From: Phlegmacium glaucopus
Lineage: Eukaryota; Basidiomycota; Agaricomycetes; Agaricales; Cortinariaceae
Direction: 5' to 3'
DNA length: 64,000 nt
Assembly: GCA_015039465.1 (NCBI GenBank)
Contig: MU130617.1
Span: 62,001 to 126,000, forward strand
Part shown: positions 49,294-62,533 of the stretch, piece by piece
Numbering within the stretch: position 1 is the first letter of the stretch
Layout of the letters: each line of letters opens with the position of its first letter
Translations under genes and position numbers: made by a program
The notes under the pieces: generated by a model
Databases searched by the model: none
Told to the model about the DNA's origin: nothing
What the model saw: the letters and a program-made list of their open reading frames with translations, nothing else

Positions 49294-50167
49294 TCAGTAT
49301 TCCTTGAAGAATACGTTGGCTAATAGAAAATACTGAAATGCACCGAATTGGCTGGTGCCTTGGCATTCAAACCGTGTAGGGTTTTCTTGACGTCCTTCAA
49401 TGTCGGGAGTAACATATGAAGTCTTCTCCAACCTGAGAACCACTCCTTTGGGAGGGAATCCATTTCTGAAGAATTTGAGCTTTTTCTCATTGATCTCGAC
49501 TGATTGTCGCGGAGATGATCCAATAATTTGTAGCCGATCTTTTCAGAAGGAACAGTCAAGGCGCCTGTCCCATTGTTGCGAGCGCGAGCAGGATTTGTAT
49601 TAAGTTTGGCTTGAAAAGGCAATATGTGTGGTGGCAGATAAAAGTCAAGGTCGCACCATGCTTTGGCGCTTATATCCATCTTGATAAGTAACACTAATTT
49701 TTAAGCAGAACCAGTGACAAATTGGGTACAAACTAACCGGGAGTCGTGACATGCTATCACAGGCGCCTCTCAATAACTTGTTACCCCAAACCAGAGTAGT
49801 TCAAACCAGAGTAGTTCAACCGCGATTCGGACTTGTATCCCCTGATATTGAATCTGCGGTTTAAGATCCCATGGTCAGATCTGGAGCAACCCTCATTGAC
49901 GACGTCTTTCCATCTATGTAAGGCTGACCATCAGACAAATGCCATTATTCTCGCATTCGTCTTCAAAATTTAAACCGAAACCGGTGTTGCGTCCTTTACA
50001 GCCCAATGGTCACAACACATCTCTAAAATTCCTAACACCGTGTTAGAGTCATCGCCAACATCTTGATTTATCAAAAGATCGACACACACGTTTGCCAAGC
50101 CTTTCACTTGCCTCAAGCCATCCGACATCTCAAGCACCTGCTGGACGATCTTGCTTGTGTTATCCAA
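49294..50167 (-). other. Two unassigned minus-strand open frames
   Basis: One frame (49694-49320) begins MLLIKMDISAKAWCDLDFY and includes LPKEWFSGWRRLHMLLPTLK. A possible intron (about 49365 to 49307) would extend it to a stop near 49294. Another (50167-49970) begins MDNTSKIVQQVLEMSDGLRQ and includes GLANVCVDLLINQDVGDD. Both read like real helical protein, not low-complexity sequence, but the 280 bases between them are not open in a compatible frame. They may be a decayed gene. No family is recognised. Confidence 0.25.
49787..49816. repeat. 15-base tandem duplication
   Basis: CAAACCAGAGTAGTT occurs twice in a row (49787-49801 and 49802-49816). It is likely slippage. Confidence 0.8.
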
Positions 50168-50790
50168 TTAACAGCATGTCATTAAGTCGAATCGATGTGC
50201 GAAAACAATTTATCAGGAGGCAGCAGGTTTCATGCCAGGCCATAGTCTCCAGACTCCGAGGTAATATTGGAGATGAAGAAGAGACAAATTGATGTCCTAC
50301 TCGTTGATAAAAGGGCCCAAATGGCCATTACTTGAATACCATACGAGTTCAGAGCGATAAGAGAGCGACAAGAGACCTCTGTGCAGCGGAACAGATATCA
50401 CAGAAGATATTGGATCGGGGTTGAAATCGCTGGCAGAGTTTTCACGGAAGCATGCATAGAATCTAAACCAGCTGGTTAAAGATGGCTGTCCGTGTCTCCC
50501 GCTCGTGGAATGGGACTTTCGTACGTAAAGACATGAAGGTGGACAAGGGAGGACACACGAAAATGGTAAGTACTGGTGTGAAAGTTATGTAATCAATTCA
50601 TTACCATTTGTTCATTGCTCCAAAACGATAGTCCTATAGTTGAGGCTTTCTCAGACTTGCTTAGACTCAGACTCAGAGGCGTCCGCACAATGTATTGACG
50701 GATTTTTTTCTTCAAGAGATACAACCAAATTTTGTTACTACATAACGTATCTGCAAACTTCGATCAACGTCAACTTTCTGATACCTCAAC

Positions 50791-53700
50791 ATGATCAAGA
50801 TTTGTAGGGCGGAGGATGGTCAAGTCTTTCAAGTAGGAAAAAATGACGTGAGGATTTTCAAAATATACTAATCGCATGTATAGGTCAATGCCAGTATACG
50901 TGATATTGAAGTGTAGGTCTATTTTATATTAGACTCGCCCTTGATACTGACCAGCTACCCCTTTAGGACCGGAAGTCTTGAGTTCTTCCTACATCAAGAA
51001 ATTGGAGTCGAACCAGACGCTGCCGTAGCCTATCTCTCTGACGGGAAGCGACTTACCACGGGCAATATTCGCGACTTGGGTAGCACCCAGGACCAGGTAA
51101 GCCTTCATCGCTGCATATCAATTATTAAGCGTGCTGAGGTGTTGAAGTTCATCTTTGTCTTTAACAAACATTATCTAGACTATGAAATTGAAGATGCACT
51201 GCGGCAGCTTCATGTGGACCCACCATTTCAGCCTGCTATCGAAGGTTAGCACTATACTGTAGGCCTAAGACAATTCGACTCACTTTCGAATACAGACGTT
51301 ACTGCGTCAACCCCACCAATACGCCACACCCAATTAGCAACTTCCTATGCCCGCGCCTCGCATATACATCACGAACATATCCAGCAGCTCCTTCGCTCTC
51401 TACACTTCCAACACCAGGCTATCCGGATTGCTTCGACCACTCTCGACTTCAACGTCCTTGCTATCTCAGAAACATTTGAGGGTATCGCGTCGAATGCTCG
51501 AAAAGAACTTGAAAAGCAAAGCTCGCTCCTTACGGGCCTGGATGCAGACCTTGAACTCATATCCAGAGTCGGAGTCCACGTGGAATTCTGTTCTACTGCC
51601 GTTAGAATGGCGATTGAAGCTGGAGATCCACATCGAGTGCTTGGAGACTATGTATCAAAACATAAAATGAAGCAAGTGGCTGATACGTGTATGAGGACGC
51701 ATGGTTCGTATTGTTATTCACCTGACGGGGTTCCATACCTGACACAATCACAGAGGACCTGCAGTCTCGCTTTATTCAAGTGGAGCAAGCCGTTAACACC
51801 CTTAAAGATGGCGCCGATGCTGTTCGAGCAACCATAACAGATACAAAGTACCTCCTTTTTATTTTATTGGCCATCTTGTTAGTTAGTAAAGCTCATTTCG
51901 ACTTGTTAGTCTTTTTCTAGAAGTCGAAGCATCTTGTCAAAGATCGCAGGATATTCTTGACAGAATTACAGACGCAGCAGCGACACTTGAAAGTCTGCCG
52001 ATTTTAGAGTTCTGATCTATTGGTTCTTGCTGACCCATTTTTCATTTAGGCCCTGCTTCTGATGCGGACTCACTCATTCAAGGTATGATTGCCTTAGTGT
52101 TAGCCTTTCGGCCTGATTATAGACGCTAGTCTCCCCAGAATTGAAGCACCTTGACGATAGCCATCGGCAAGAACTCGAACAGGTGACCGATAGGAAGGTA
52201 AGCCTTTTCCATGAGTCCAATCTTATTCCACTTTTCATTGTCACAGCACAGAATATCTACACACATCGATGTCTTACAGTCTTACATCATATCAGTTCTC
52301 TGAACAATGAAATCGTACACCTGCCACCCGCGCTTTCAGCTCTTCAAAGTAGTTTTCGGGGGAAGACGAGTTTCTCGCATATTCAAAGGTTACATACGAT
52401 GCTCTATGCATACGGCGCTACTATTATTGAGATTGTACGACGTAAAGAGTTTTGTAAGCTTCTCCCTCCTTATTATGAATTTATGCAGGGATGTTAATCT
52501 TGGATTTCATGAAGCTAGATTCTTCTACCAGCGTGCTCAGAGCATCCTTGAGGTTATGGCCAAAGTTTCGTGAGTTTGCATAAACTTAAAGTCTCCAAGA
52601 AAGCTAACTAACTTGCATCAAGGGCCAACGAAAAAAAACGCCGCCAGGTTTACAGAGGAGAAGTGTATGGTCTACTTCCTTTCGAAACCAGAGGAATGGA
52701 TGATCCTGTCCCGACCATCGACTTCTCTCCAACTGGCAGTTCGGACTCTGTTTATTCATTCGAAAGAGCAGATGTTGACGGTAAGCATTTCTGTTCTAGC
52801 GAATATACTATCCCTCAATTTTTATAAAAAAATTCTCTCTCCTGTGTCAACTCATCGTCTCTTGCAGGTCTTTTGCATGTCTTAAATGACTTGGAGAAAT
52901 ACGTGCGCTCAAGCAACGATGCAATCGGTCTTCGAGCAGTTCAAGAATGTCGTGCCGCCATGGAAAAACTTATCGTAAAGATGGACAACCTGGAGTCTGG
53001 TTTTGATAAAATCGCTGAGCGATCACGTGAGTTATTGTGTCAACGTACTCCCATCTTACATTGACACCTTTCCAACTTACGCAGTCCTTTCGGCATCTAC
53101 GTTACATTCTCGAAGACGTTGTAAGTTAATTCTTCCTTTGGTCAAAAATCTCTGAAGAGTGACATCGGCTTTTTTCCTTAGCAACGGAGGCAGAAGTCAA
53201 GGAAATCCACGACCTCGCCAATGAACTCAACCTAGTACATGAGGCCAAAATTTTACAGGAACAAGCGTTTCTGGCCGAACGTTCTGCCTCTGAGACCGAA
53301 ATTCGCCAATTGAAAACCAGTTTTCTTGAAGCTGATTCTCTATTATCAGCTGAAAGAGAGCGCTCTTCTCGATTGGAGCGCGAGCTTCAGCAAGTCCGGT
53401 CACAAATGGAGAGTGAAGGTGTTGCCCGACGAATATTAGAGGAACGAAACATGGAACTATCGGCCGATATCTCCAAACAGCGAGACGAGATTGCGAGAGC
53501 ACTTTCTGACGCCACAGATCAAACCAAAGGGTCGGAGAGACTGCGGCAAGAACTCGCCCAAGTTCATGCAGACTTTGAGGAAGTCAAGGCGCTGGAAAGA
53601 CGGAATGCAGACAAAGTCGTACATCTCTTGCAAGAACAAGCGAATAGTTTACGACATTTGGAGGAGGCTCGAGCACGTGGAGAAGATCTAGAGATTCAGA

Positions 53701-55748
53701 TTCAGGCTGCGCGAGCGGAGAGTGACGAGGTCCATCAAGCATTACAGGAGGCAAGTTTGGAGAAGGACCGATTGCTGAAGGCTCAGGCATCAGAACACGA
53801 TAGGATCATCCGTGATCATAAAGCGGAAGCTGATGGCGACCGAGCTGTCCTTGACCGCCAATTCTCTGAAATGCAAGCTGTTATCGGGCATAAAGAACGG
53901 GAGCTCAGGAACCTTCGAGGAGATCTTGAAGTCTCAAAAGCGGACGCCGTTGGTCTACGTGAGGAGTATGCACGCATCAACCACGAACTCAGAGACGCAC
54001 GCGATGCTGAAAGAGTGCTTCGTAACGACTTGAAGGCAGGACGTGCATCACAGTCTGACTTTGAACAGCGTACGGAAAACAGCAACCGACTTATTGCTCA
54101 AATCCTCGACGTCGCCATTAATTTCCGTGATTCCCACGTCAAGGCTCTTCATGCTGCTCAAGCCATGGCAACTCATCCAAACTCGCGTCAAGCAGCGAGC
54201 AATCTTAGTGAATCAACCTTTTCTGCTGCTGGTTTCCGACATAACGTCATTGGGCATCTCGTTGAACCTCCGCCAATTGACCCATCGGATCCTAGTGCTG
54301 CTCTCGAGATACTGAGGGAATTTGATCATGATCATTTCCTAGAGGCAGTAATGAAGACCGGTTCCACCATCCGCAAGTGGCAGAAACAATGTAAGGAATA
54401 TCGAGAGCGGGCAAAGGGCAAGATCTCGTTTAGAAATTTTGCGAAGGGTGACTTGGCATTGTTTTTACCGACGCGCAATTCAGTTAGCAAGCCCTGGGCT
54501 GCATTCAATGGTGAGATAATTCACACCACTTTCGAAAAGATCCGATTGTTATCCTGACTCTGCTTTTTTTTGAAGTATCATTTCCGCATTATTTTTTACA
54601 AGCCACTGGCCATCTGGCGGAGCAACTAAAGACTCGGGAGTGGATTGTGGCTCGGATAACATCAATAACAGAACGTGTCGTTGATCAAAAGGTTCGTTCT
54701 TCAAACAAAAGATATGGCATTCTTTCACTTTCTTAACCTGCATGCATTACTTGTCCAGGATCCTACGAGCAATCCGTATGGACTTGGGGATGGTGTCAAA
54801 TACTATATGTTAGAAGTTGAAGATTGGACCCAACCGAGTCATAGCAAACGACGACTATCATCCAGGAGAACTACCGGCGACAATGAATCATCAGATGGTT
54901 TCCAAACAGGTTACGGTACACTAAGTCCCTCCGCCCTTCCTCCACCAGGTCCGCCTGAGACAGAAGTGGAAGATACTTTCCTTATCGGTCATCCTCCGAA
55001 CTCTCATCTATTCCTAGCAAGGGCACGCGCAAGCAGCTCACCTCCTGCTCGTCCGTCATCATTGTCTCGTTTACTAGCTCAGGCCTCAGGGAGCCCAGAC
55101 GGCGTTTCTGAGAACCTTCCACTTCAGAGTCTTATTCCTGAAGCAAAAAGCCCTAGCCCTTCATTATCACCACCACCACCTCCATCCCCGACGAATAATA
55201 CGGGTTCAGTACCACATAGTCATAACGCTCCAAATATACCATCTCCATTACGTCCAGGCTCTCGTGCATCGCGCCTCTCTACAGCCTCTCGATTCTCTGT
55301 TAACCGCATCCCAGCTCTAGCGACTGTTTCAGCCTCACAATCTAAGGCATCGGCTACAACGGCCTTGACTGAGCCGGCTGTCGCTTCTTCATCATCCTCC
55401 AATGATGGCAATCCATTTAGATCCATAACGCCATCTCCAGAGGAATCAGGTCAAGAAGGGATCAGTCACAGGCGGAGAACAACTTCATACCATAATCCGC
55501 GACCTTCACCACTCGCTTCTGGTTCCTCGCAAAGCACTGTTGTCCCTTCTCGACCCATATTGACAGCTTCAGATACGCTGGCAACGCTGGCGAATAGCTT
55601 GGGTATGCCTTTTGGCAGAAAAAAGAAATTAGAATTGGGAAATAATTTGGCACCAGCTGTTGAATCGCCTGTCGATGATACGCGAGGCAACACTGAACGC
55701 CATATAACCGATAATATATCTGCTCATGACTTACTTAAACGGCTTTAA
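50791..55748 (+). CDS. ATG11: Autophagy scaffold protein Atg11
   Basis: Scaffold of selective autophagy (FIP200/RB1CC1-like) that links cargo receptors to the Atg1 kinase complex at the phagophore assembly site. The start at 50791 gives MIKICRAEDGQVFQ, then VNASIRDIE, a ubiquitin-like N-terminal region typical of basidiomycete Atg11, then TGSLEFFLHQEIGVEPDAAV, YLSDGKRLTTGNIRDLG and FVFNKHYLDYEIEDALRQLH. The middle is helical (HTQLATSYARASHIHHEHIQ; SVHVEFCSTAVR-like). A long coiled coil is encoded at 53200-54350 with heptads such as LEEARARGEDLEIQIQAARA. The Atg11 C-terminal domain holds KISFRNFAKGDLALFLPTRN, KPWAAFN, and REWIVARITSITERVVD; YYMLEVEDW follows. A Ser/Pro-rich tail ends ISAHDLLKRL at 55748. 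Many short introns; the 51850-52150 and 52500-53100 joins are not fully resolved. Confidence 0.9.
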
Positions 55749-58700
55749 TTGGGGATCCTAATACATCATTCATTTCAATACCTCATCTCCTCGTTCTAAA
55801 GTAACTTGCTAATTGAATTAGCAGGGAGATGTATCATATTAGCACCAGCAACTACTTTAACATCAGAAAGGATTTATCAGCGACTTTTTTCACTATTAAT
55901 GTGCGAAGGGGCAATAATTCGTGAGATCCTTGTAGGTCCTTTTCGGCGAGGTTTGTAGGATCTCTATAAGGATCTCGGTACTCTTATCGAGGGTAGCCAA
56001 CGTATCCATTTTAGGAAATAGTGACATCATCGGTGTAATCGACCTCAGCACTGGCACGTCGGTAGCATAATATAATGCAGGGGTTGAAAGTAACCCATTG
56101 AGCTTCTCACTTCCACCTATACATGCTTCAAAAACTACCGTTGGCGGCTTAGCTCAGGTCTATGTTTAGTTCCAAAATGATAGTTCTTAGAAGGTTCTCA
56201 ACGTGACCTTGTAATTAGCTCACCTCCATCCTCCTGATTCCTCCATCAGATTCAGCTGACCTGACTCTGTTGTATATTTCGAGTTGTCGATGTGACACCT
56301 GACTCAGTGAGACTAGTAGTACAGTTAGGAGTTGTTAGGGGGATGCTTCTCAGTACAAGAATTCAAGTTTTGTGGCCGTCATTATTGATCCTGTGCAGAT
56401 GCTAAACTTGAACCCATAAATATATTTTAAGGAGGTATACATACAGACGGTGATTTTGGCTGCAGTCATTCATCAAGTTTACGAGGTTAGGCAGAGGACC
56501 AGCGCAGTTCAACTGTTGGAAGCGTCAAAGAAGCAAGTATTTATATCTATTTATACATACAACTGACTTCTCGTCCATGTGGACTACAAACCCAATCTCA
56601 CGTGTTCAACACATAACCTTCAGCACAGCATATCCGAATTCTGTCATATCTTACGATACTAGTAGTAAGGAGCTCACTTATCCGCGTATCCTTTGAAACA
56701 CCATGGCCATGACTTTTATTTTAAAAGTTGATCCACGGACATGCAGTTGAGGCTGGATGGGGAGTCGTTCGTGCTCCTCCATTCAACTGGAAGCTTTCTA
56801 ACGGAATTCATAGCGCTCTGTAGATGACGCCTGTTAGTTTCGAGAGTTGAAGCCGACCGGCTAAACCCGCACGAATAGATGCCAACCCGTTCGATTTTGG
56901 GGGGTTGTAAAGACCGTTCTCAATGCTGAGATCTCGGAATAGATGGTGACTAAATCGATCATTGACTTGGAATTAGTTCTGTCTAAGTGTCTTTAAGTCG
57001 TCAAGGCAAAACTGTTGCTAAGCAGATGCTGGCACCCATATGAATCAGTAATACTAATAGTCCAGTTTTTTTATTGATTTCCTAGTATACTTACATCTCT
57101 AGAATCATTCTCAGAGTTTGGTATTCAGTGCTATATCCGTGTAAAAAATTGGGTATATAAATAAGTTTCTAACATTCTGCCAGCCGAACCAACCGCCAGT
57201 CTGAGCTGACCCTTGAGGACCTTGACTTCTGATCTAGATCGAAGACCTGCTGGCCTCCGTTAAGGGATCCGGGTAAAGAATTATGGCAGAGAAAGTGGTA
57301 AAACAGATGGGGATTTCAGCAGCCAAGGCCAAGGCCATATGCACCGGAGTAAGAGTTAAGCCTGATCTTGTGGGTTTTGTTACGTTGTGAGTTTCGATTA
57401 TAATCTAAGGTACATGTGATAATTAATTATGTGCTGGGTTACGGGATATGGTAGGTGAACGATTGCCTTCACACTGTTGGAATTCGAAGAATACGTGAAG
57501 AGGAGATGATAAATTTATAAGAACTTGAACGATTTAAACGGACACACGATAACTACATACACAAACAAGTCCATGATGGGCATCGAATTGCACGTGAACT
57601 GCAGATTCTAATATTCACTCTATACTACAAGCCAGGCTTGCCAGGCTAGTGAATGGTACAGCGCCAAGTGAAAGAGCCTCCGGTGGAGGCGGAATTTTGT
57701 TCGGATTAGAGGTTTTTGGTAGTTTAGTTATTTTTAGCCGTGTGATTACATAATCAATCTCAGAAGAATCAAAAAAATCTCTTTGAAGCCACAGTCTGAA
57801 AACAAGAAATCTCGGCGAGCCAAAAATACAGAGAGTTCAAGAAAAAAAAAAGCATGCCCTACCAAGGTCATACGAGTATTTTATGGCAAGATGTGACGGT
57901 ACATGGATGCTATACTAGGTTCGCAGATCTAGGTGTATTAATTTCTTACTCCAGTTGTGTTGTCTATCTGGGAGGGGTCTTAATTCCAAACAGGCTGGAT
58001 ATGCTGAAAACACCGCTCTCATCACAGGGTTGGGGCATGAAAAAACCTATTAAACATTGAGTTCCTAAGGGCGGTAGAGCCCAGAATCATGTTGAGGAGG
58101 AGCAGATACCCGATTAGGCAAGTGGCTGTGCAAGTCTCTTGAGCTCTTTAGATAATAATAAGTACAATCAGGATATTACAGGTGTTTTTAAATAAAAGTG
58201 ACTCCGCAGAACATAATGGTGGCGCCGTGGCGGTGGTCGGATCTTCCGCTGTACTTATGGGAGACGAAAACCGTGCGACCTTACAAATGCCCGACGTCGA
58301 ATCCCGTGATCCAGCACAATCAATTATCACGTGAACTTTACGACCTTGCCTTTAACACTTGTACTGTGTGGGGAAACCTCGTGGAATTATGAATACGGGG
58401 AAGTCCGGGTGCAACAAGTGGAATATCTAGAGCACTCACAACCCACTTCTCGCAAATCGAGCTTCAATTTATAAGTTTGGTGCAAAAGGTAGCCTTTGGT
58501 AGGCTACTTCTGGAACTTCCGCCAAGGTTTGGCCAAGGTTACACTACTGCGCCGGAGCCCACAACCGGTCTTCTTGGTTCTCACAAACATAAAGCTAATG
58601 TAGCAGGTTTCTGCGGTCTCCGGGTCCAGTAGGTTTCAACGTATATGACGCGACGCGCCCTGTAACCGTAGCTCTACGGTACCATCAATATCATGCATGC

Positions 58701-59174
58701 ATTAGTAACAAATACTTACTAGGACCGAGGCTTTAGTGGACAAATGTAAGAGCAGCATTTCCCGTAAACGGTAATTTTTTTTTTGCAATACATTTCTCTC
58801 ACTCAGATCTATGTTTTTTTTTCGTAAAATAGCTTTAAAATTTAGGCCCCCCAAACCTAGCTTGAACCGACTCTCGGTTAGAAGTGCCTATTATCAGATG
58901 TTGGGAAACCAAGTGGTTTGCAAAGGCAGACTCCTATTTCAGACTTCTTGTCCGTGACGACGGATATTTCGTATCTGGCTGTGGATGCAAAATTAGATGT
59001 CCAGATTTCTTTAGGGTTCAATCCCGTTCAATCATGCAGACGGCATACCTCTGGATAAACCAGCATCGATGTCTACATATAGACGGACGGTCTCTCGCTC
59101 ATTATAAATGTTCCATCCAATTTTCATTCCTTTCCTAACGTCTCCTCTCAAGCATATTGCAACAGAAGTTTACA
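55749..59174. other. Intergenic region, no recognisable gene
   Basis: No gene-like signal. Frames at 57854-58060 and 58198-58392 match nothing. A GGCTTAGCTCAGGTC string at 56149 resembles a tRNA D-arm but lacks the rest of a tRNA. The end holds the promoter of the sugar transporter. Confidence 0.5.
59103..59108 (+). promoter_or_regulatory. TATA box of the sugar transporter gene
   Basis: TATAAA within CATTATAAATG lies 66 bases before the ATG at 59175, suitable for a regulated promoter. Confidence 0.55.
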
Positions 59175-61153
59175 ATGCCTACAGGAGCCTCTTGTACTAC
59201 CTATGCTCATCTCCTCGATCCTAATAGGAATTGGTACAACAACAAACGGTGTGTTCTTACTTCTATCTGAAATTGTATCTTGCTCTGAGATCTCCATTTG
59301 TTCAAAGCCTCATCATCCTTAACTTCTGGATTTTGCTTTTGTAAGTATCTGATGTCTGCATCATGTACTTGCCCGCTCAAAGCCTCACATATCCATTTCT
59401 CTAGGCTTATTACTTCTTGGACAAATGCCTATGATGCAGTTACGTTCAGTTCATTACAGAGCCTTCCTCGATGGAAGAGCTACTTCAATAACCCTGCTGG
59501 TGGAAGTCTCAGCTTACTCAACATTAGCCAAGTGAGCATTTCCATTCAAATCCATATGCTATCTTAGTCTAGCCCTGCAGACTGTTGGAGCCTTGGTTGC
59601 AGTTTTCATCTCTCCTTATGTAGCGGATAGTTTAGGACGTCGCACTTGCGTTCTCATTGGTGCAGTAATAATGTGTATCGCCACTGCATTTCAGGCTGGG
59701 GCCCATTCCCTGGACATGTTCATCGGTGCTCGGTACGCTTCTTAATTCATTCCTACTATCATCTTCGCGGGAATCCTGACTCGCAATCAGTTTTTTGGTT
59801 GGTTTTGGTCTAAACTTCGCTACCACCGCTGCTCCCATCTTGATCGCTGAAATTGCATACCCTCCACACCGCGCTCCTTTGACCTCGGCCTACGGTTCGC
59901 TCTGGTATTCTGGTGCCATTGCGTAAATATATTTCCAAACATACACATCGTAGTTGATCTGATCTATTACTTACAGCGCAACTTGGTCTATCTTCGGTGC
60001 CGCTACGTTCCAGACTAGTTGGTCATGGCGTCTCCCCTCAATTTTCCAATCTATACCCTCCGTCTTACAGGTGGCTCTTATCTGGTTTGGACCCGAGTCT
60101 CCTCGATGGTTGATCAGCAAGAACCGTAACGCTGAAGCCCTCAAAACCCTTGCTTACTACCACGCTGATGGCAACCTGTTTGTTGTGTCACTTATCAAAC
60201 GGTTTTCCATGCTGATCCATGTTCAGGGATGATCCTCTTGTGAGATTTGAGTACGACGAAATTAGGGCGGCCATTAACCGCGAAGTGTCTGCTAAACTTG
60301 GCTGGAAGACCCTATTCGTTACCACACCAGGCAAACTACGCCTGCAAGCTGTCGGTCTTCTTGCCTTTATTTCGCCGTGGTATATCTACCCCTTCAGCGT
60401 TGTATTAATTAACGCCGGTATCACCAACCCCGATGTCCAGCTCCTCATCACCGGCATTTTTCAAATATGGAGCTTGTTCTGGGCTCTACTCGCTGCCTCT
60501 TTAGTCGATAAAGTTGGCCGTCGAACCCTCTTCCTGACCTCTGTTGCTGGCGCGGTCGTCTGTTTCAGCCTTCTGACCCCCTGTTCCATTGACTATTCTA
60601 CGAGTGGTCACAAAGCCGCAGCCTACGCGTACATCACGTTCATTTTCTTGTTCTACAGCTTTTTCAATCTCGCCTTCCCGACCCTTATCGTTTCGTACGC
60701 CGTAGAAATTTTCCCATACTCGCTTCGTGCCAAGGGTTTCGCCTGCTTCAACTTTAATTGCCTATTAGCATCCATTATCTCTTCACACGTCCACCTCCCA
60801 TTTGGCCTTGGTAAATTCCCCTTGAATCTACTGTGTCCACGCAAATAGCTAAGTACTCGTTACAGGTCCTTTTTATTGGAATATCTTCTACGTTGTCATG
60901 GTTGTCGGTCAAGGATTATTTCTTTGGAAGTGTACGTACAACCCCATGCCTTTATTTCCTATGCGCCTACTAACTGCTCTCCTTTGTATCAGTTATCTAT
61001 GAGACTAAGTGCCGTACATTGGAGAAAGCTGGGATCGTCTATGACGACGATGGCACCACCGAGCAGGTGGTTTGTGCAGCACAAAATAGCAGCACTACTC
61101 TTAATTCTAAAGAGGATCATGATGAAAAACGATCAGAGATATGCATCGAATAG
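59175..61153 (+). CDS. MFS sugar porter (fungal hexose/lactose permease type)
   Basis: A twelve-segment sugar/H+ symporter of the plasma membrane. The start at 59175 gives MPTGASCTTYAHLLDPNRNW. Then ILNFWILLLLITSWTNAYDA (TM1), LNISQTVGALVAVFISPYVA, DSLGRRTCVLIGAVIMCIAT (the GRR loop), GARFLVGFGLNFATTAAPIL, AEIAYPPHRAPLTSAYGSLW, WRLPSIFQSIPSVLQVALIW, GPESPRWLISK (PESPR motif), the central loop DDPLVRFEYDEIRAAI, LVDKVGRRTLFLTS (second GRR), YAVEIFPYSLRAKG (PYSLRA), and the end FIYETKCRTLEKAG with an acidic tail. Five or more introns; all of those placed by hand join in frame. The TM7 region reads LLAFISPWYIYPFSVVLINAGIT where relatives carry a longer QWSGNGLVSYYL-type sugar-binding motif, so substrate range may differ. 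Confidence 0.9.
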
Positions 61154-62215
61154 GTCAAAGATTAAAGGCTTTTTTTTTTTGTACTACTATCCAATACACG
61201 CCCACTGCCTAGCTACTACCAGTCGCAATTCGAGATTTATATATTTCCCCGATGGCCTTATGCCCCTAATTTCGTCTCTACCAGGTGTACGACGATCAAT
61301 ACTCCGGATTTCTAGTTGTTTCTTTTTTAGGAGTCGAACCAAAGATTCTGTCATGTGGGCCTCAACATCTTCTGTCTCTCGATCGAAGCAGCTTTAAGAA
61401 ACGAGCTGAGAGCTCATTCGAAGCAACATCTCATGGTTCGACATGGTTCCGAGAATTTCGCGTATTTGAATTTGCCTTTGAATCAGTAAGCCGTGGAGTT
61501 TGAACGTTTTGAACGTAAATATTTGAACATCTGATTGTATATCGCATGGCTTTTTGGCATTGGACACCAATAATATACAATTCTTTCGGTCACTCATAGT
61601 CAACCACAAATTTGTACAGATTGGCCGGAGAATTTTTTTGTTTTGAGAATTCTGATGTGTTTGATTTGCGCTAGAACAATGCCCCTTTGAGTTATTTTGT
61701 AGTGAAGTTTTGTCCTTGGAAACAAATCTCCTACTAGGACTCTATTGAGATCACCATCCGCAAATGTGAAGGTGCGGCCCGGGATGAAGCTGAAGGCTTG
61801 CAGATAGATCACACAACCAACTTCAGCAGTCCTCACTCGGTGTTAGACCGTGTTACTTTGACCCCGTCAATATATCGGTAGAAATCTAATTTATCAACTA
61901 ACTTTGGTAGAGGACCCATTGGTTTTGTAAATTTATAGCTATGTTCTCAAAAGTGACCAACTTAACACTTGCAGCATCGTAGATCTTACCCTTCTTCACC
62001 AGCCTGACTTATTCATTCCCTTGTTAATCCACTCGCTATAACGCTTTAATATACGACTCGGACTCATTTTGAGTACCTCAGTTGTTCACCCACTCCGAGC
62101 ATGCTGACATCTGAGTGGTCTCATACCATCTAGGTTAAATAAGTGTGAGCGCATCGCGGCTACGCACAGAATAGCATTGGGGAGTCGGGATCTCGTACCG
62201 TGTACGTTAGTATTC

Positions 62216-62410
62216 TACAGTCGAACCTCTGATAACCCATGGGCCATTACCCATACCCCTCGGTCTTTGTCACAACTCACTATCCATTTCGGATCTACTT
62301 GGAACGATAGAAGGGTGTTATATATTTATTAGCAATGATGTCTGGCCGTCCTTATACTTCTGTAGCCACACTTCCAGGTGGGACCGAGGGAGTAAGAGGT
62401 TCGACTTTTA
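62216..62410. mobile_element. Miniature inverted-repeat element of pogo/Tc1-mariner type
   Basis: The left end TACAGTCGAACCTCT (62216) is the reverse complement of the right end AGAGGTTCGACTTTTA (62395-62410) apart from the last bases. Just inside, CCCTCGGTC on the left answers GACCGAGGG on the right. CAGTCGAACC termini beside a TA target are typical of pogo-like Tc1/mariner elements. At 195 bases it has no room for a transposase, so it is non-autonomous. Confidence 0.65.
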
Positions 62411-62533
62411 TTCCTCTTTCCATTTTTGTACATTATTCATATTTCAATTTTATACACCAATCTACTAATTTTATTTATTTATTTGAACCATCCAAGATAG
62501 CACCATTTCTAAAACATATTGCTACAAATCTAA

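Larger units (their letters stand above)
47511..50790. other. Repeat-bearing intergenic region
   Basis: This contains pogo-type end fragments (48002-48190), a 45-base hairpin (48454-48498), a 15-base tandem duplication (49787-49816) and two unassigned minus-strand open frames between about 49290 and 50167. No known gene could be built. Confidence 0.5.

Noticed and set aside
56149..56215. tRNA-like string GGCTTAGCTCAGGTC
   Set aside because: Only a D-arm resemblance; no acceptor stem pairing and no anticodon or T-arm at the right spacing.
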